This document shows, one piece after another, positions 53,714 to 62,260 of a DNA stretch of 64,000 nt. Each line of letters starts with the position of its first letter. Position 1 is the stretch's first letter. The notes under the pieces were generated by a model. That model made no database searches. It had not been told where the DNA came from and worked only from the letters and a program-made list of their open reading frames with translations. Source of the stretch: Gracilimonas sediminicola (GTDB taxonomy: Bacteria; Bacteroidota; Rhodothermia; Balneolales; Balneolaceae); NCBI RefSeq assembly GCF_024320785.1, contig NZ_JANDBC010000003.1, positions 1 to 64,000 on the forward strand, read 5' to 3'. A program made the translations under genes and the position numbers.

Positions 53714-54411
53714 AACTCTTCGTATTCATCAAATTCGTCTTTCTCCAGCTTTTCGGCAATCTTTTCAGACAGAATTTTTTCTACAAACAGGTGGTCTTCA
53801 TTGGGAATCATGGTTTTAAAGCTGCGGATTTTCTCATCCCGCTTATACTCTATTTCAATCACACCCTCAGAAAACCAGGAATAGGTGAAAAACTGTTCCC
53901 AGCTTATTTTACGATCCAGCAGAATTAACCCATTTTTTCTCAACTCCGGAACCAGCCGGATGGTAAAGCTGTAAGCCCCAATGGCGATGATGGATAAACC
54001 TGAAGTCACTCTAATGGGAGTGAAGGGAAGATCTGAAAACAACGAAGTTCTTTGTATCCCAAAAAGGATAATACCTATAGTTACCATACTCGGGAAAATA
54101 TCCGTCCAGAAAGACCGGTTCACATATACAATTTCACCGCAATTGGTTTTTTGCTGAAATTGCTGAACGGCCGCTCCCATAAAAAATCCAAATAGGGAAG
54201 AATACACATTGGCCATTACGGCTCCGGCAATGGCTTCCGGGAAATACCCGATTTGGTGCAGCCATTGAAGCATCAGGAAAAGGGTGAGTACCCCAATCAG
54301 GGTGTAGGATATATTTCTGGCCGTGAGTTGATCGAGATAAATAAGCCTTTTATAACCCAGCCAGGTACTGATGGCGGCTGTCGCAATTGCTGATACAACT
54401 ATCCAGATCAT
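53707..54411 (-). CDS. Five-helix membrane protein of unknown function
   Basis: A 234-residue protein with hydrophobic segments at about 1-18, 33-53, 58-80, 100-118 and 130-150, followed by a soluble C-terminal domain ending in acidic 'EFDEYEELE'. No family recognised. Its last codons lie in an octad-phased repeat, so the acidic tail may have been shaped by repeat insertion. Divergent from the DUF971 gene. Confidence 0.7.
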   Translation of the reverse strand: MIWIVVSAIATAAISTWLGYKRLIYLDQLTARNISYTLIGVLTLFLMLQWLHQIGYFPEAIAGAVMANVYSSLFGFFMGAAVQQFQQKTNCGEIVYVNRSFWTDIFPSMVTIGIILFGIQRTSLFSDLPFTPIRVTSGLSIIAIGAYSFTIRLVPELRKNGLILLDRKISWEQFFTYSWFSEGVIEIEYKRDEKIRSFKTMIPNEDHLFVEKILSEKIAEKLEKDEFDEYEELE

Positions 54412-54454
54412 TGGTTAATTTTGGTTAGATATTTAAACAGAAAATACAGATTTG

Positions 54455-54799
54455 ATGGACGCATCCACAACGCCAACGGGCATTGAAGTTAGTAATAAAG
54501 ATCAGGTTCTGGAAATTTCCTGGGAAGATGGACATACCACTGTTTTTCCACTATATGGACTCCGAAAAAACTGCCCCTGCGTGATGTGCCGGGGTGGACA
54601 TGGAAGCATGGGAGACTTTGAGCCGGAAGCTTTTTTTGAAGAAAACCCTTCCCGCATCGAAATCCGGAACTTAGAACAGGTTGGGAATCATGCCATACAG
54701 ATTACCTGGGGAGACGGTCATAATTCCGGGATGTATCAATGGAAAACATTAAGATGGCTGGATCCCGAAAATCACCGGCCGGGTGACAACGAAGAGTAG
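54455..54799 (+). CDS. DUF971 (GBBH-like N-terminal) protein
   Basis: A 114-residue protein of the DUF971 family. 'WEDGHTTVFPLYGLRKNCPC' continues into 'VMCRGGHG', a Cys-rich zinc-site-like motif, and 'AIQITWGDGHNSGMYQW' follows. This domain also occurs at the N-terminus of gamma-butyrobetaine dioxygenases and near Fe-S assembly proteins; function is unknown. It converges with the Rieske oxygenase gene, whose unread extension ends 16 bp away. ATG at 54455 is used rather than the TTG before it. Confidence 0.88.
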   Translation: MDASTTPTGIEVSNKDQVLEISWEDGHTTVFPLYGLRKNCPCVMCRGGHGSMGDFEPEAFFEENPSRIEIRNLEQVGNHAIQITWGDGHNSGMYQWKTLRWLDPENHRPGDNEE

Positions 54800-54814
54800 A
54801 AGAAACTACAATTT

Positions 54815-54913
54815 CTAAACCGCTTTCCTGAACTCTTTTTTGAGAAGGCTCTGAAAGTGATAAACTCCCTGTTCCCGTTTCACTGAAAATCGACCCTGAT
54901 CATAAGCGCTGGA
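54815..54913 (-). other. In-frame continuation of the Rieske oxygenase after a premature stop
   Basis: After TAA at 54914-54916 the same minus-strand frame stays open for 32 codons to a TAG at 54815-54817. It reads 'SSAYDQGRFSVKREQGVYHF' then 'QSLLKKEFRKAV'. This is the C-terminus expected of the ring-hydroxylating oxygenase family. The TAA therefore replaces a sense codon. Confidence 0.8.
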
Positions 54914-55912
54914 TTAAAGTCCGCGCTGCACGGCTTCGCAAATCTCAACATCCTCAAGCTGAATATCGTGGCTGTATGCAATGTCTTCATCGATAAGTCC
55001 CGATTCTTGCTTTGCCTGTACATTATCATAAAAATAGCTGAAGATGACTTTGCATTTTTTCGGTGATACCGGCACCACCTTGTTTATTTGTAACCGGCCG
55101 GGTAAAATGTTCAGCATCATATTGGGGAAGATGAAGTAGTAAAAAGCTTCACCGCCATCCTGAGAATACACACTTTCTTTGGCTTTAAAGGGACTGTGTT
55201 GCAGAGAATGCCACGTTTCCGTTTCCGTGACGTACGCTCGGTAGTCGAGCAGATTGGCGAGTTCAGGGTGCACAATCGGGATGTGATAACCTTCCAGGTA
55301 ATTATCTACATACACTTTCCAGTTGCATTCTACATCATAAATGTGCTCCGAATGAAATTGCAATGCTCCCAGGTTAATAGGGGCAATTCGTTCTTCAATC
55401 CCTGATAAAAGAGAAGAAAGCTTCGGTGTTTGGGGGTTTATTCTTGCAAATATAAGTCCCTGCCAGATTTTGATTTCTACAGCTTCAAGCCCGAAATCCT
55501 TTTTATCGAACAGTTCAACCAGGTTCCAGTCAGGAATTCCACGGAGTGAACCGTCATCCAGGTAGGTCCAGCCATGATATTGACACTGCAGTACGGTTTT
55601 GGTCCCTTTCTTTACGGCAAGCGGTCCGCCACGATGCTTGCACACATTGAAGAAAGCCTTGACCTCATGATCAGCGGTTCGCAAAACAATAACAGGGTTT
55701 TGGGCAATGTCGGTGGTATAGGAATCTCCGGGTTCCTGAATCCGGGCCTCGTGGCAAATAAATTGCCAGTGATTAGTAAAGAGATGATCCTGTTCAAAGT
55801 TGAAGAACTCTGGTTCATAGTACCATCGTGAGGGAATAGTCTTGGCTCTCTCAATGGATTCAATGTCCAGGTTTTCTTCACCAAATAGATTTTTACTGTT
55901 TTTTGCCATCAT
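54914..55912 (-). CDS. Rieske aromatic-ring-hydroxylating-type oxygenase alpha subunit, prematurely stopped
   Basis: A 332-residue Rieske non-haem iron oxygenase. The Rieske cluster ligands are Cys91-x-His93 ('NVCKHRGG') and Cys110-x-x-His113 ('QCQYHGW'); the mononuclear iron site has His210 and His215 ('EGYHIPIVH'), with the Asp probably in the 'DIQLEDVEI' helix. Homologues include choline monooxygenase and hydroxylating dioxygenases; the substrate is unknown. The stop TAA cuts the conserved C-terminus ('VQRGL' is normally followed by about 30 residues). The product may be less stable, may be read through, or the gene may be decaying. Divergent from the iron-binding protein gene. Confidence 0.85.
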   Translation of the reverse strand: MMAKNSKNLFGEENLDIESIERAKTIPSRWYYEPEFFNFEQDHLFTNHWQFICHEARIQEPGDSYTTDIAQNPVIVLRTADHEVKAFFNVCKHRGGPLAVKKGTKTVLQCQYHGWTYLDDGSLRGIPDWNLVELFDKKDFGLEAVEIKIWQGLIFARINPQTPKLSSLLSGIEERIAPINLGALQFHSEHIYDVECNWKVYVDNYLEGYHIPIVHPELANLLDYRAYVTETETWHSLQHSPFKAKESVYSQDGGEAFYYFIFPNMMLNILPGRLQINKVVPVSPKKCKVIFSYFYDNVQAKQESGLIDEDIAYSHDIQLEDVEICEAVQRGL

Positions 55913-55988
55913 CTGTTTAGAATAAATCTAAATAAAGGTTAATTTAGGGCTCATCAAATATATAACTACCAACAATAAAACCAATCTT

Positions 55989-57008
55989 ATGAAATCCACC
56001 ATTTTTTCTCTCGTTGCACTGGCAATGATTTTTGCTTCCTGTACGGGACAGGAAGAAGTAAATGTGTATTCAGCACGTCACTATGATACAGATCAGGCGT
56101 TGTATGAAGAATTTACAGAGCAAACCGGAATTGAAGTTAACCTGATTGAAGGTGGCTCAGACGAGCTTATTGAACGTGTGAAAAGTGAAGGAATTAACTC
56201 CCCTGCAGATATTCTCATCACCGTTGATGCCGGCCGACTTTGGAGAGCTGAAGAAGCAGATATTCTTCAACCGTTTGAATCTGAAACTCTGGAAGAGCGC
56301 ATTCCATCTTCTTTCCGTCATCCTGATGGACTTTGGGTAGGTCTTTCCAAGCGCGTGCGTGGACTCGTGGTTAATCCCGATGCCGTGGAAAACCATGAAG
56401 AACTGACCTACGAAGATTTAGCCGATCCAAGATTTGAAGGCCGTGTATGTATTCGATCTTCCAATAACATCTACAATCAGTCGCTGGTTGCTTCTATGAT
56501 CGAAACCATGGGTGCAGAAGCTACTGAAGAATGGGCCGAAGGACTGGTATCTAATTTTGCGCGGGATCCCCAGGGTGGAGACAGAGATCAAATCAGAGGA
56601 GTTGCTGCCGGTGTATGTGATGTAGCGGTTGCTAATCACTATTACCTTGCCGTAATGATTACCGGCGATGACGAAGCAGACCTCGAAGCGGCTTCCAAGG
56701 TTGAATTTGTATTTCCTAACCAAGGAGAAGATGGGCGTGGAGCTCACGTGAATATCAGCGGTGCCGGTATCCTGAAAAATGCACCAAACAAAGATAATGC
56801 GATTAAATTTCTGGAATACCTGACCACAACGGAAGCTCAGAAATATTATATCGGCGGAAACAACGAATATCCCATCAACGAGAATGCAGAGATTGCTGAC
56901 GTTCTTAAGGAATTCGGGGAATTTAAAAGCGATGCGGTAAATGTATCCGCTTTAGGAAGAAACAACCCGGAAGCCATCCAAATTATGGACCGGGCCGGCT
57001 GGAAATAG
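55989..57008 (+). CDS. Iron(III)-type ABC transporter substrate-binding lipoprotein
   Basis: A 339-residue periplasmic binding protein of the FbpA/FutA class. A lipoprotein signal peptide ends in 'FASC' (lipidated Cys). 'VNVYSARHYDTDQALYEEFT' opens the mature domain, and 'NHYYLAVM' supplies the Tyr pair that binds Fe(III) in this class. 'GRGAHVNISGAGI' and 'EYPIN' are also typical. The permease gene lies downstream on the opposite strand; no ATPase gene is seen. Confidence 0.92.
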   Translation: MKSTIFSLVALAMIFASCTGQEEVNVYSARHYDTDQALYEEFTEQTGIEVNLIEGGSDELIERVKSEGINSPADILITVDAGRLWRAEEADILQPFESETLEERIPSSFRHPDGLWVGLSKRVRGLVVNPDAVENHEELTYEDLADPRFEGRVCIRSSNNIYNQSLVASMIETMGAEATEEWAEGLVSNFARDPQGGDRDQIRGVAAGVCDVAVANHYYLAVMITGDDEADLEAASKVEFVFPNQGEDGRGAHVNISGAGILKNAPNKDNAIKFLEYLTTTEAQKYYIGGNNEYPINENAEIADVLKEFGEFKSDAVNVSALGRNNPEAIQIMDRAGWK

Positions 57009-57009
57009 A

Positions 57010-57088
57010 TTGAACATCGAACAAGGAACATCGAAGGACGAACGTTAAAGGTTCCTTGTTCGTCATTCGGTGTTCGATGTTAATGTTC
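57010..57088. repeat. Heptad-phased inverted repeat
   Basis: TTGAACA, TCGAACA, AGGAACA, TCGAAGG, ACGAACG (57010-57044) are followed by a right arm (57050-57088) of TTGTTCG, TCATTCG, GTGTTCG-type units. Arms are complementary in their ends (AACATCGAAC with GTTCGATGTT). It begins right after the binding-protein stop. Confidence 0.78.
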
Positions 57089-57132
57089 AGCTCGGTAATT
57101 TCTACAACCTCAGCCGTGAACGGCATTCTTGT

Positions 57133-57195
57133 GTACCTGAATGCATGGTAATTACTGCCAAATGGGCTGCCACAATTCATGATCTATTCAGGTAC
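57133..57195. repeat. 10-bp inverted repeat in the 57009-57377 gap
   Basis: GTACCTGAAT (57133-57142) and ATTCAGGTAC (57186-57195) are perfect complements 43 bp apart. Short open frames cross this gap on both strands but none has family features, so I see no gene in 57009-57377. Confidence 0.5.
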
Positions 57196-57335
57196 GCAAT
57201 CATGGGGTTCAGCCCTGCGCTGCTGAGCAGAGGCAAGATCTTAGATATACCCTATCCATCATTCCGTTTCCCAAAATCAGGCATGTATGAAAGATAGGAC
57301 AGAAACGGGGTGATGGATGTTTTGATTGGAGGCCG

Positions 57336-57378
57336 GAACGTTAAACGTTCTTTGTTCGCCATTCGGTGTTCGCTGTTC
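57336..57378. repeat. Heptad repeat, GTTC orientation
   Basis: GAACGTTAAACGTTC (57336-57350) is followed by TTTGTTC, GCCATTC, GGTGTTC, GCTGTTC (7-bp units). The last unit abuts the stop codon of the permease gene. It is the same word family as the repeat at 57010. Confidence 0.75.
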
Positions 57379-59072
57379 TATTGCGTTTCAGACTTCCGGG
57401 ATTTAGCAATGGTACGGCTTATGATAATCACCGGAATAATCCCTACCAACACAATCATCAAAGCGGCTCCGGCTGATTCTGCCAATCGCTCATCGGAGGC
57501 ATAGCGGTACACCTGTACAGCCAGGGTGTCAAAATTGAAAGGGCGGACGATCAGGGTAGCCGGCAGTTCTTTCATCACATCTACAAAAACCAGTAACCCG
57601 GCTGTAAGCAGTCCTCCCGACATCATGGGGATGTGAATCTTCCGCAGAACTTTAGTGAACGTATAACCCATTCCACGGGCGGCTTCATCCATGTTTGGGG
57701 TGATTTTTTCCATGCTCGCTTCAACCCCTCCAAACGAAACAGATAGAAACCGAACGAGATAGGCAAACACCATCGCAAAGATTGTCCCACTGAGTAACAG
57801 TCCGGTTGAAAAGCCGAGGTTTTCCCTGAAGAAAGCATCAACCGAATTATCAAATAGCCCGAAGGGGATAAGGACCCCAACTGCAATCACAGACCCGGGG
57901 ATGGCATAGCCCAGCGAACTGATCCGGTTAAACAGTTTGACAGGTTTTGTAGGGTTAAGTCGTGCCGAATAAGCCATGATAAGGGCAATGCCTACGGCAA
58001 GAAACCCGGTTATCGCTGAAACGGTAAAGGAGTTAAAAGCCAGCTCGATAAATTCAAAATCAAGATGATTCAGGTTTGAAAAGAACATATCCAGCAGCAG
58101 AATTACCGGAAGTATGAATCCCGCTAAAACCGGCAGAAAACAAACCGTGAATGCAGCCCAGGATTTGAAACCTTTCAGTTTAAATCGGTTTAGTCTTTTA
58201 AAACGACTGGAATTGGCTTTTTCATTACTGATCTTATTTCGTGACCATCGCTCCAGAATGAGCAGAACGACAATAAAGCCCATCAAGAATGCTGCGAGCT
58301 GTGCTGCAGCCGGCCGTTCACCCAGCCCAAACCAGGTTCGATAGATGCCGGTAGTAAAGGTTTGAACACCAAAATACTGTACGGTTCCAAAGTCATTCAG
58401 GGTTTCCATCAGGGCAAGGGCGAGTCCTGCCGCAATACCGGGTCGCGCGACAGGCAGAGCTACCTTAAAAAAGCTTTGCCAGGTAGAATACCCCATAATC
58501 CTGCTCGCTTCCAGCAGAGAGGTCGATTGTTCTAAAAAGGATGAACGCGCCAGCATGTAAACATAGGGATAGAAGGCCAGCGACATAATCAAAACAGCTC
58601 CTTCAATAGAGCGGATGTTTGGAAACCAGTAGGCATCAATCCCCAAACCAAAGAGGTTACGAATGGTGGTTTGCAACGGACCGGCAATATCCAGAAAGTC
58701 GGTATAGATATAGGCCATCAGGTAGGCGGGAATAGCAAAAGGAAGGATGGAAGCCCACTCGAAGATTTTACGTCCCGGAAACTCACACATGGTAATCAGC
58801 CAGGCTGATGATACCCCAATCACAATCACCCCAAACGAAACGCCGAAAATAAGTAAGAGGGAGTTTTGGATGTAGTCGCCCAAAACGGTTTCTGCCAGGT
58901 GACTCCAGATCTCTCCTGAAGGAGTAAAAATGGAGAATACCACCGTGAGTATAGGTACGGAAATCAACAAAGCAATGACCATGCTGAAGATGGTCCACTT
59001 TGGGGATTTCTGCCTGATTTTGGAGGAATCAGGCCGCAAATTTTGAATAGTCGTATGTAGCGCTTTAAGCAT
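57378..59072 (-). CDS. Iron(III)-type ABC transporter permease, fused two-domain
   Basis: A 564-residue inner-membrane protein with about twelve helices in two similar halves, as in FbpB/FutB. Each half has an ATPase-coupling EAA motif: 'EASRIMGYSTWQSFFKVALP' (first) and 'EAARGMGYTFTKVLRKIHIP' (second). It probably works with the binding protein at 55989, although the two genes converge rather than form an operon. The ATPase must be encoded elsewhere. The FAD-protein gene lies 19 bp upstream on the same strand. Confidence 0.93.
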   Translation of the reverse strand: MLKALHTTIQNLRPDSSKIRQKSPKWTIFSMVIALLISVPILTVVFSIFTPSGEIWSHLAETVLGDYIQNSLLLIFGVSFGVIVIGVSSAWLITMCEFPGRKIFEWASILPFAIPAYLMAYIYTDFLDIAGPLQTTIRNLFGLGIDAYWFPNIRSIEGAVLIMSLAFYPYVYMLARSSFLEQSTSLLEASRIMGYSTWQSFFKVALPVARPGIAAGLALALMETLNDFGTVQYFGVQTFTTGIYRTWFGLGERPAAAQLAAFLMGFIVVLLILERWSRNKISNEKANSSRFKRLNRFKLKGFKSWAAFTVCFLPVLAGFILPVILLLDMFFSNLNHLDFEFIELAFNSFTVSAITGFLAVGIALIMAYSARLNPTKPVKLFNRISSLGYAIPGSVIAVGVLIPFGLFDNSVDAFFRENLGFSTGLLLSGTIFAMVFAYLVRFLSVSFGGVEASMEKITPNMDEAARGMGYTFTKVLRKIHIPMMSGGLLTAGLLVFVDVMKELPATLIVRPFNFDTLAVQVYRYASDERLAESAGAALMIVLVGIIPVIIISRTIAKSRKSETQ

Positions 59073-59091
59073 GCCTTAAGATACGCTTATC

Positions 59092-60543
59092 TTAGCTTTT
59101 ATCAGATGAGATTCCGAATTCATTTTTGAGAACAGACTGAGCTGCATTATAACCACACATCCCGTGAACACCACCACCAGGAGGAGTAGAAGAGGAGCAA
59201 ATATACATGCCATCGGCAGGAATTTTATAGGGGTTCCACTTCAAAACCGGGCGGCCAAAAAGTTGTTTGAAAAACTGTGCTCCTCCATTAATATCTCCAC
59301 CCACATAATTGGGATTGTACTGTTCAAATCCCTGAGCCGTCATGGTGTGTTTACTAATGATCGTATCTTTAAAGCCCGGTGCAAACCGCTCAATCTGGCT
59401 TTCAATTTCTTGTGTCATATCTTTGGTGGAACCATTCGGTACATGGCAATAAGCCCAGAGCGTGTGTTTGCCCTCAGGTGTTCTTGTACCATCAAATAGA
59501 CTGGGTTGCGATAACAGCACATACGGTTTATCATGGTGTTTTCCTTCCCAAACAGCCTTTTCTCCTTCAGCTATTTCATCAAAGGTCCCGCCAAGGTGAA
59601 GTGTTCCGGCTTTCCTGCATTCCTCATTAAGCCAGGGAACCGGTTCTGACAATGCCCAATCCATTTTGAAAGCACCCGGCCCGTATTGGTATCGCCGCAG
59701 TTTATTGCGGTAGGTTTTTGGGAGATGATCGCCAGCAATGTCAACAATTTGATGCGGAGTTAAATCAAAGACAATGGTTTTAGAAGAAGGGATATCAGAA
59801 AGTGATTTCACTTCCGTATCGGTCTGAATTTCTCCTCCTTGTTTTTTGAAAAGGTTAGCAAGAGCGGTTGTCACAGAAGCCGATCCGCCTTTGGCGACAG
59901 GCCAGCCGACCGAGTGAGCCGAACTCCCAAGAACCAATCCGAAAGAAGCACTGAATGCTTTTTCAAGAGGAATGATGCTGTGGGCCGCACAACCTGCAAA
60001 CAGGGCTTTGGCTTTCCGTGTTTTGAAAAGGGAGTTGCTCAAATGCCTGGCCGAGAACTGCCCGTACCAACCGAACCGAGCCATTAACAGCGGATGTTTG
60101 GGGATTCTGAGCGTTCCAAAAATATCCTCAGAAAGGTAATCCCAGTGATCGGCAAACTCGCTGAAAAGACGGGAGTAGTTTTTCTGATCAGCTCCCAAAG
60201 ACTCTGCTGTTTTTTCTAACGACCGATAACAAACGGCCGCATCTCCTTTAGCCAAAGGATGTGCGTAGGGAATTTCGGGATGAATGAATTCGAGCCCGTA
60301 TTCCTTCAGGTTCAACGTGTTCAGGCAAGGGGAGCCGGCCGTTGTTGGTAAAACGGCCGCACAAATATCATGCAAAAAGCCCGGCTCGGTGATTTCCTGT
60401 GTTCGGGTTCCGCCACCAATGGTCGGTTTGGCTTCTAAAACCAACACCTTCAATCCTTCCTGCGAAAGCCGAACGGCGGCGCTCAGTCCGTTTGGACCTG
60501 AACCGACAATGACGGCATCGTATTCTGGATTGGGCGTATTCAA
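59092..60543 (-). CDS. Phytoene-dehydrogenase-like FAD oxidoreductase
   Basis: A 483-residue FAD protein of the CrtI/PYROXD2-like family. The dinucleotide fold is 'VIVGSGPNGLSAAV' with 'VLEAKPTIGGGTRT' following; the C-terminal FAD contact is 'STPPGGGVHGMCGYNAA'. Family members desaturate or isomerise polyenes, but this branch is often not carotenoid-specific, so no substrate is given. It lies 3 bp from the subtilase gene upstream and 19 bp from the permease gene downstream, suggesting a mixed operon. Confidence 0.88.
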   Translation of the reverse strand: MNTPNPEYDAVIVGSGPNGLSAAVRLSQEGLKVLVLEAKPTIGGGTRTQEITEPGFLHDICAAVLPTTAGSPCLNTLNLKEYGLEFIHPEIPYAHPLAKGDAAVCYRSLEKTAESLGADQKNYSRLFSEFADHWDYLSEDIFGTLRIPKHPLLMARFGWYGQFSARHLSNSLFKTRKAKALFAGCAAHSIIPLEKAFSASFGLVLGSSAHSVGWPVAKGGSASVTTALANLFKKQGGEIQTDTEVKSLSDIPSSKTIVFDLTPHQIVDIAGDHLPKTYRNKLRRYQYGPGAFKMDWALSEPVPWLNEECRKAGTLHLGGTFDEIAEGEKAVWEGKHHDKPYVLLSQPSLFDGTRTPEGKHTLWAYCHVPNGSTKDMTQEIESQIERFAPGFKDTIISKHTMTAQGFEQYNPNYVGGDINGGAQFFKQLFGRPVLKWNPYKIPADGMYICSSSTPPGGGVHGMCGYNAAQSVLKNEFGISSDKS

Positions 60544-60546
60544 CGG

Positions 60547-62217
60547 TTATGGGTTTACTCTTTCCTCAGCCATTTTAAGAGCATCGTAGGCATTGATAAT
60601 ACCACCTGTTGCTGAAAGTTCAGAGAAGTGAATGGGTTCATCGGTTCCGGGCTTGTAAACCACCTGATCTACTTTGGTGACGGTTTTAAGCATAATCTCT
60701 TTAACCTCAGTAGCCGTTAATTCCGGATAATACGACATGATTAAAGCCGCAACTCCCGCTACCACCGGAGAAGCCATACTGGTTCCGCTTTCCATTTTAT
60801 ATTCATCATCCGGGTAGGTTGAATATACATCAACACCGGGTGCAAAAAGGTCAACGGTTTCCTTACCATAGTTGCTGAAGCTGGCGACCAGCGTTGAATC
60901 AGATTCCCAGGATGTAGCTCCCACACTCAGGTAGTTTTTGGCAAAACCGCCGTTCTCGTAAAATCGGGTGGGATAGGAGTCGGTGCTGTCCACATTGTCA
61001 CTGCCATTACCGGAGCCTGAAATCATCAAAACTCCCATGCTGTCGGCAAATTGCATGGCATCATCTACGTAAAACTTTTGAGGGGAATACCCTTTTCCAA
61101 AGCTCATATTAATGACATCTGCTCCATTCTCTGCTGCATACCGGATGGCGTTGGCAACATCTTTATCACGCTCGTCTCCATCAGGTACGGTTCGCAATAT
61201 CATTAATTCAATATCCGCAATTCCCATTGCACCCAGGTTGTTATTCCGAATGGCGCCTACGATACCGGCTACATGGGTGCCGTGTTCGCTGCTTGGCCCG
61301 GTAACGTCATTATTGCCATAAAAGCGGTTGCTGAGGTCATCATAATCATCACCTACAATATCCCGGGGGTTGAAATCGGGATTCAATCCATAATTTGCTA
61401 ATCCCTGCACGTGCTCATAATAATCTTCAAGGTCTTGTATATCAGATTCGGTTGCGCCATTGCTTTTCAGGTAGTTCATAATCTGCTTGGCTTGCTGAAC
61501 CTGCTGGGTATCGCCTGATTTGATTTCCAGGTCTTCCGCGCTTAACGAATCGATGTTGGACACCCCAAGCGCCTGCTTGGCAAACATGATAGCTTGTCTG
61601 GATTGACCAACCTGAGTAAGTTCACGATCGTTTTGTTCTTTACGACGCTCAAAGGCGGCTTTAATCTCTTTGTAATAGTCAAATTCATCCTGATTTTCTT
61701 CAGCTACGGAGTCTTCACTCATACCGGCATATTTCTCACTCAGCTTGGCATAAAGCCGGGTAACTTCGTAAGTATCTTTATCAACATGGGTGCTGTCGGG
61801 GCCGCCGATGAAATTCCAGCCGTAAATATCATCCACATATCCATTTCCGTCATCATCGGCGTTATTGCCGGGAATTTCGTCCTCATTCACCCATACATTT
61901 TCCTGCAAATCCTCATGATCGATATCGGTGCCCGAATCAATAATGGCAACGATTACCTTTTGCTTAGGTGATTTCGCGGCCAGAAAATCTGCGTAGGCGC
62001 GTTCCACTCCGGTACCGTAATAAGGAGTAGCGTCGGAGGGAGTGAGATGCCAGGTTTCAGTGGCGGTGATTTTCTCTGCTTCTGATTCAGAAACCATTTC
62101 TGTATCGGTTTCTTTCTCTGATGAAGAAGTAGTTTCCGTGGTTGATTTGGTTCCGGCACAACTCACAGTAAAGAGTGTGACAAAAAGAAGGGTGAAGAGC
62201 TTGGATGTAAGGTTCAT
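60547..62217 (-). CDS. Subtilase (S8) lipoprotein with a large insertion
   Basis: A 556-residue exported serine protease. The lipobox is 'FTVSCAG' (Cys20), followed by a Ser/Thr/Glu-rich linker. The catalytic triad is Asp94 ('AIIDSGTD'), His312 ('EHGTHVAG') and Ser480 ('SGTSMASPV'), with oxyanion Asn404 ('GSGNGSD'). Asp and His are 218 residues apart, far more than in subtilisin; residues about 140-275 form a charged helical insertion. A Ca-site-like 'NADDDGNGYVDD' follows the Asp motif. It is probably periplasmic or on the outer-membrane surface. Confidence 0.93.
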   Translation of the reverse strand: MNLTSKLFTLLFVTLFTVSCAGTKSTTETTSSSEKETDTEMVSESEAEKITATETWHLTPSDATPYYGTGVERAYADFLAAKSPKQKVIVAIIDSGTDIDHEDLQENVWVNEDEIPGNNADDDGNGYVDDIYGWNFIGGPDSTHVDKDTYEVTRLYAKLSEKYAGMSEDSVAEENQDEFDYYKEIKAAFERRKEQNDRELTQVGQSRQAIMFAKQALGVSNIDSLSAEDLEIKSGDTQQVQQAKQIMNYLKSNGATESDIQDLEDYYEHVQGLANYGLNPDFNPRDIVGDDYDDLSNRFYGNNDVTGPSSEHGTHVAGIVGAIRNNNLGAMGIADIELMILRTVPDGDERDKDVANAIRYAAENGADVINMSFGKGYSPQKFYVDDAMQFADSMGVLMISGSGNGSDNVDSTDSYPTRFYENGGFAKNYLSVGATSWESDSTLVASFSNYGKETVDLFAPGVDVYSTYPDDEYKMESGTSMASPVVAGVAALIMSYYPELTATEVKEIMLKTVTKVDQVVYKPGTDEPIHFSELSATGGIINAYDALKMAEERVNP

Positions 62218-62260
62218 AAAAAATTGCTGTAGATAAAATTGAATTTAGAATTAATAACGA

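Noticed and set aside
56983-57297. Short open frames across the 57009-57377 gap (both strands)
   Set aside because: They run through repeat tracts, lack ribosome binding sites and family features, and overlap each other.
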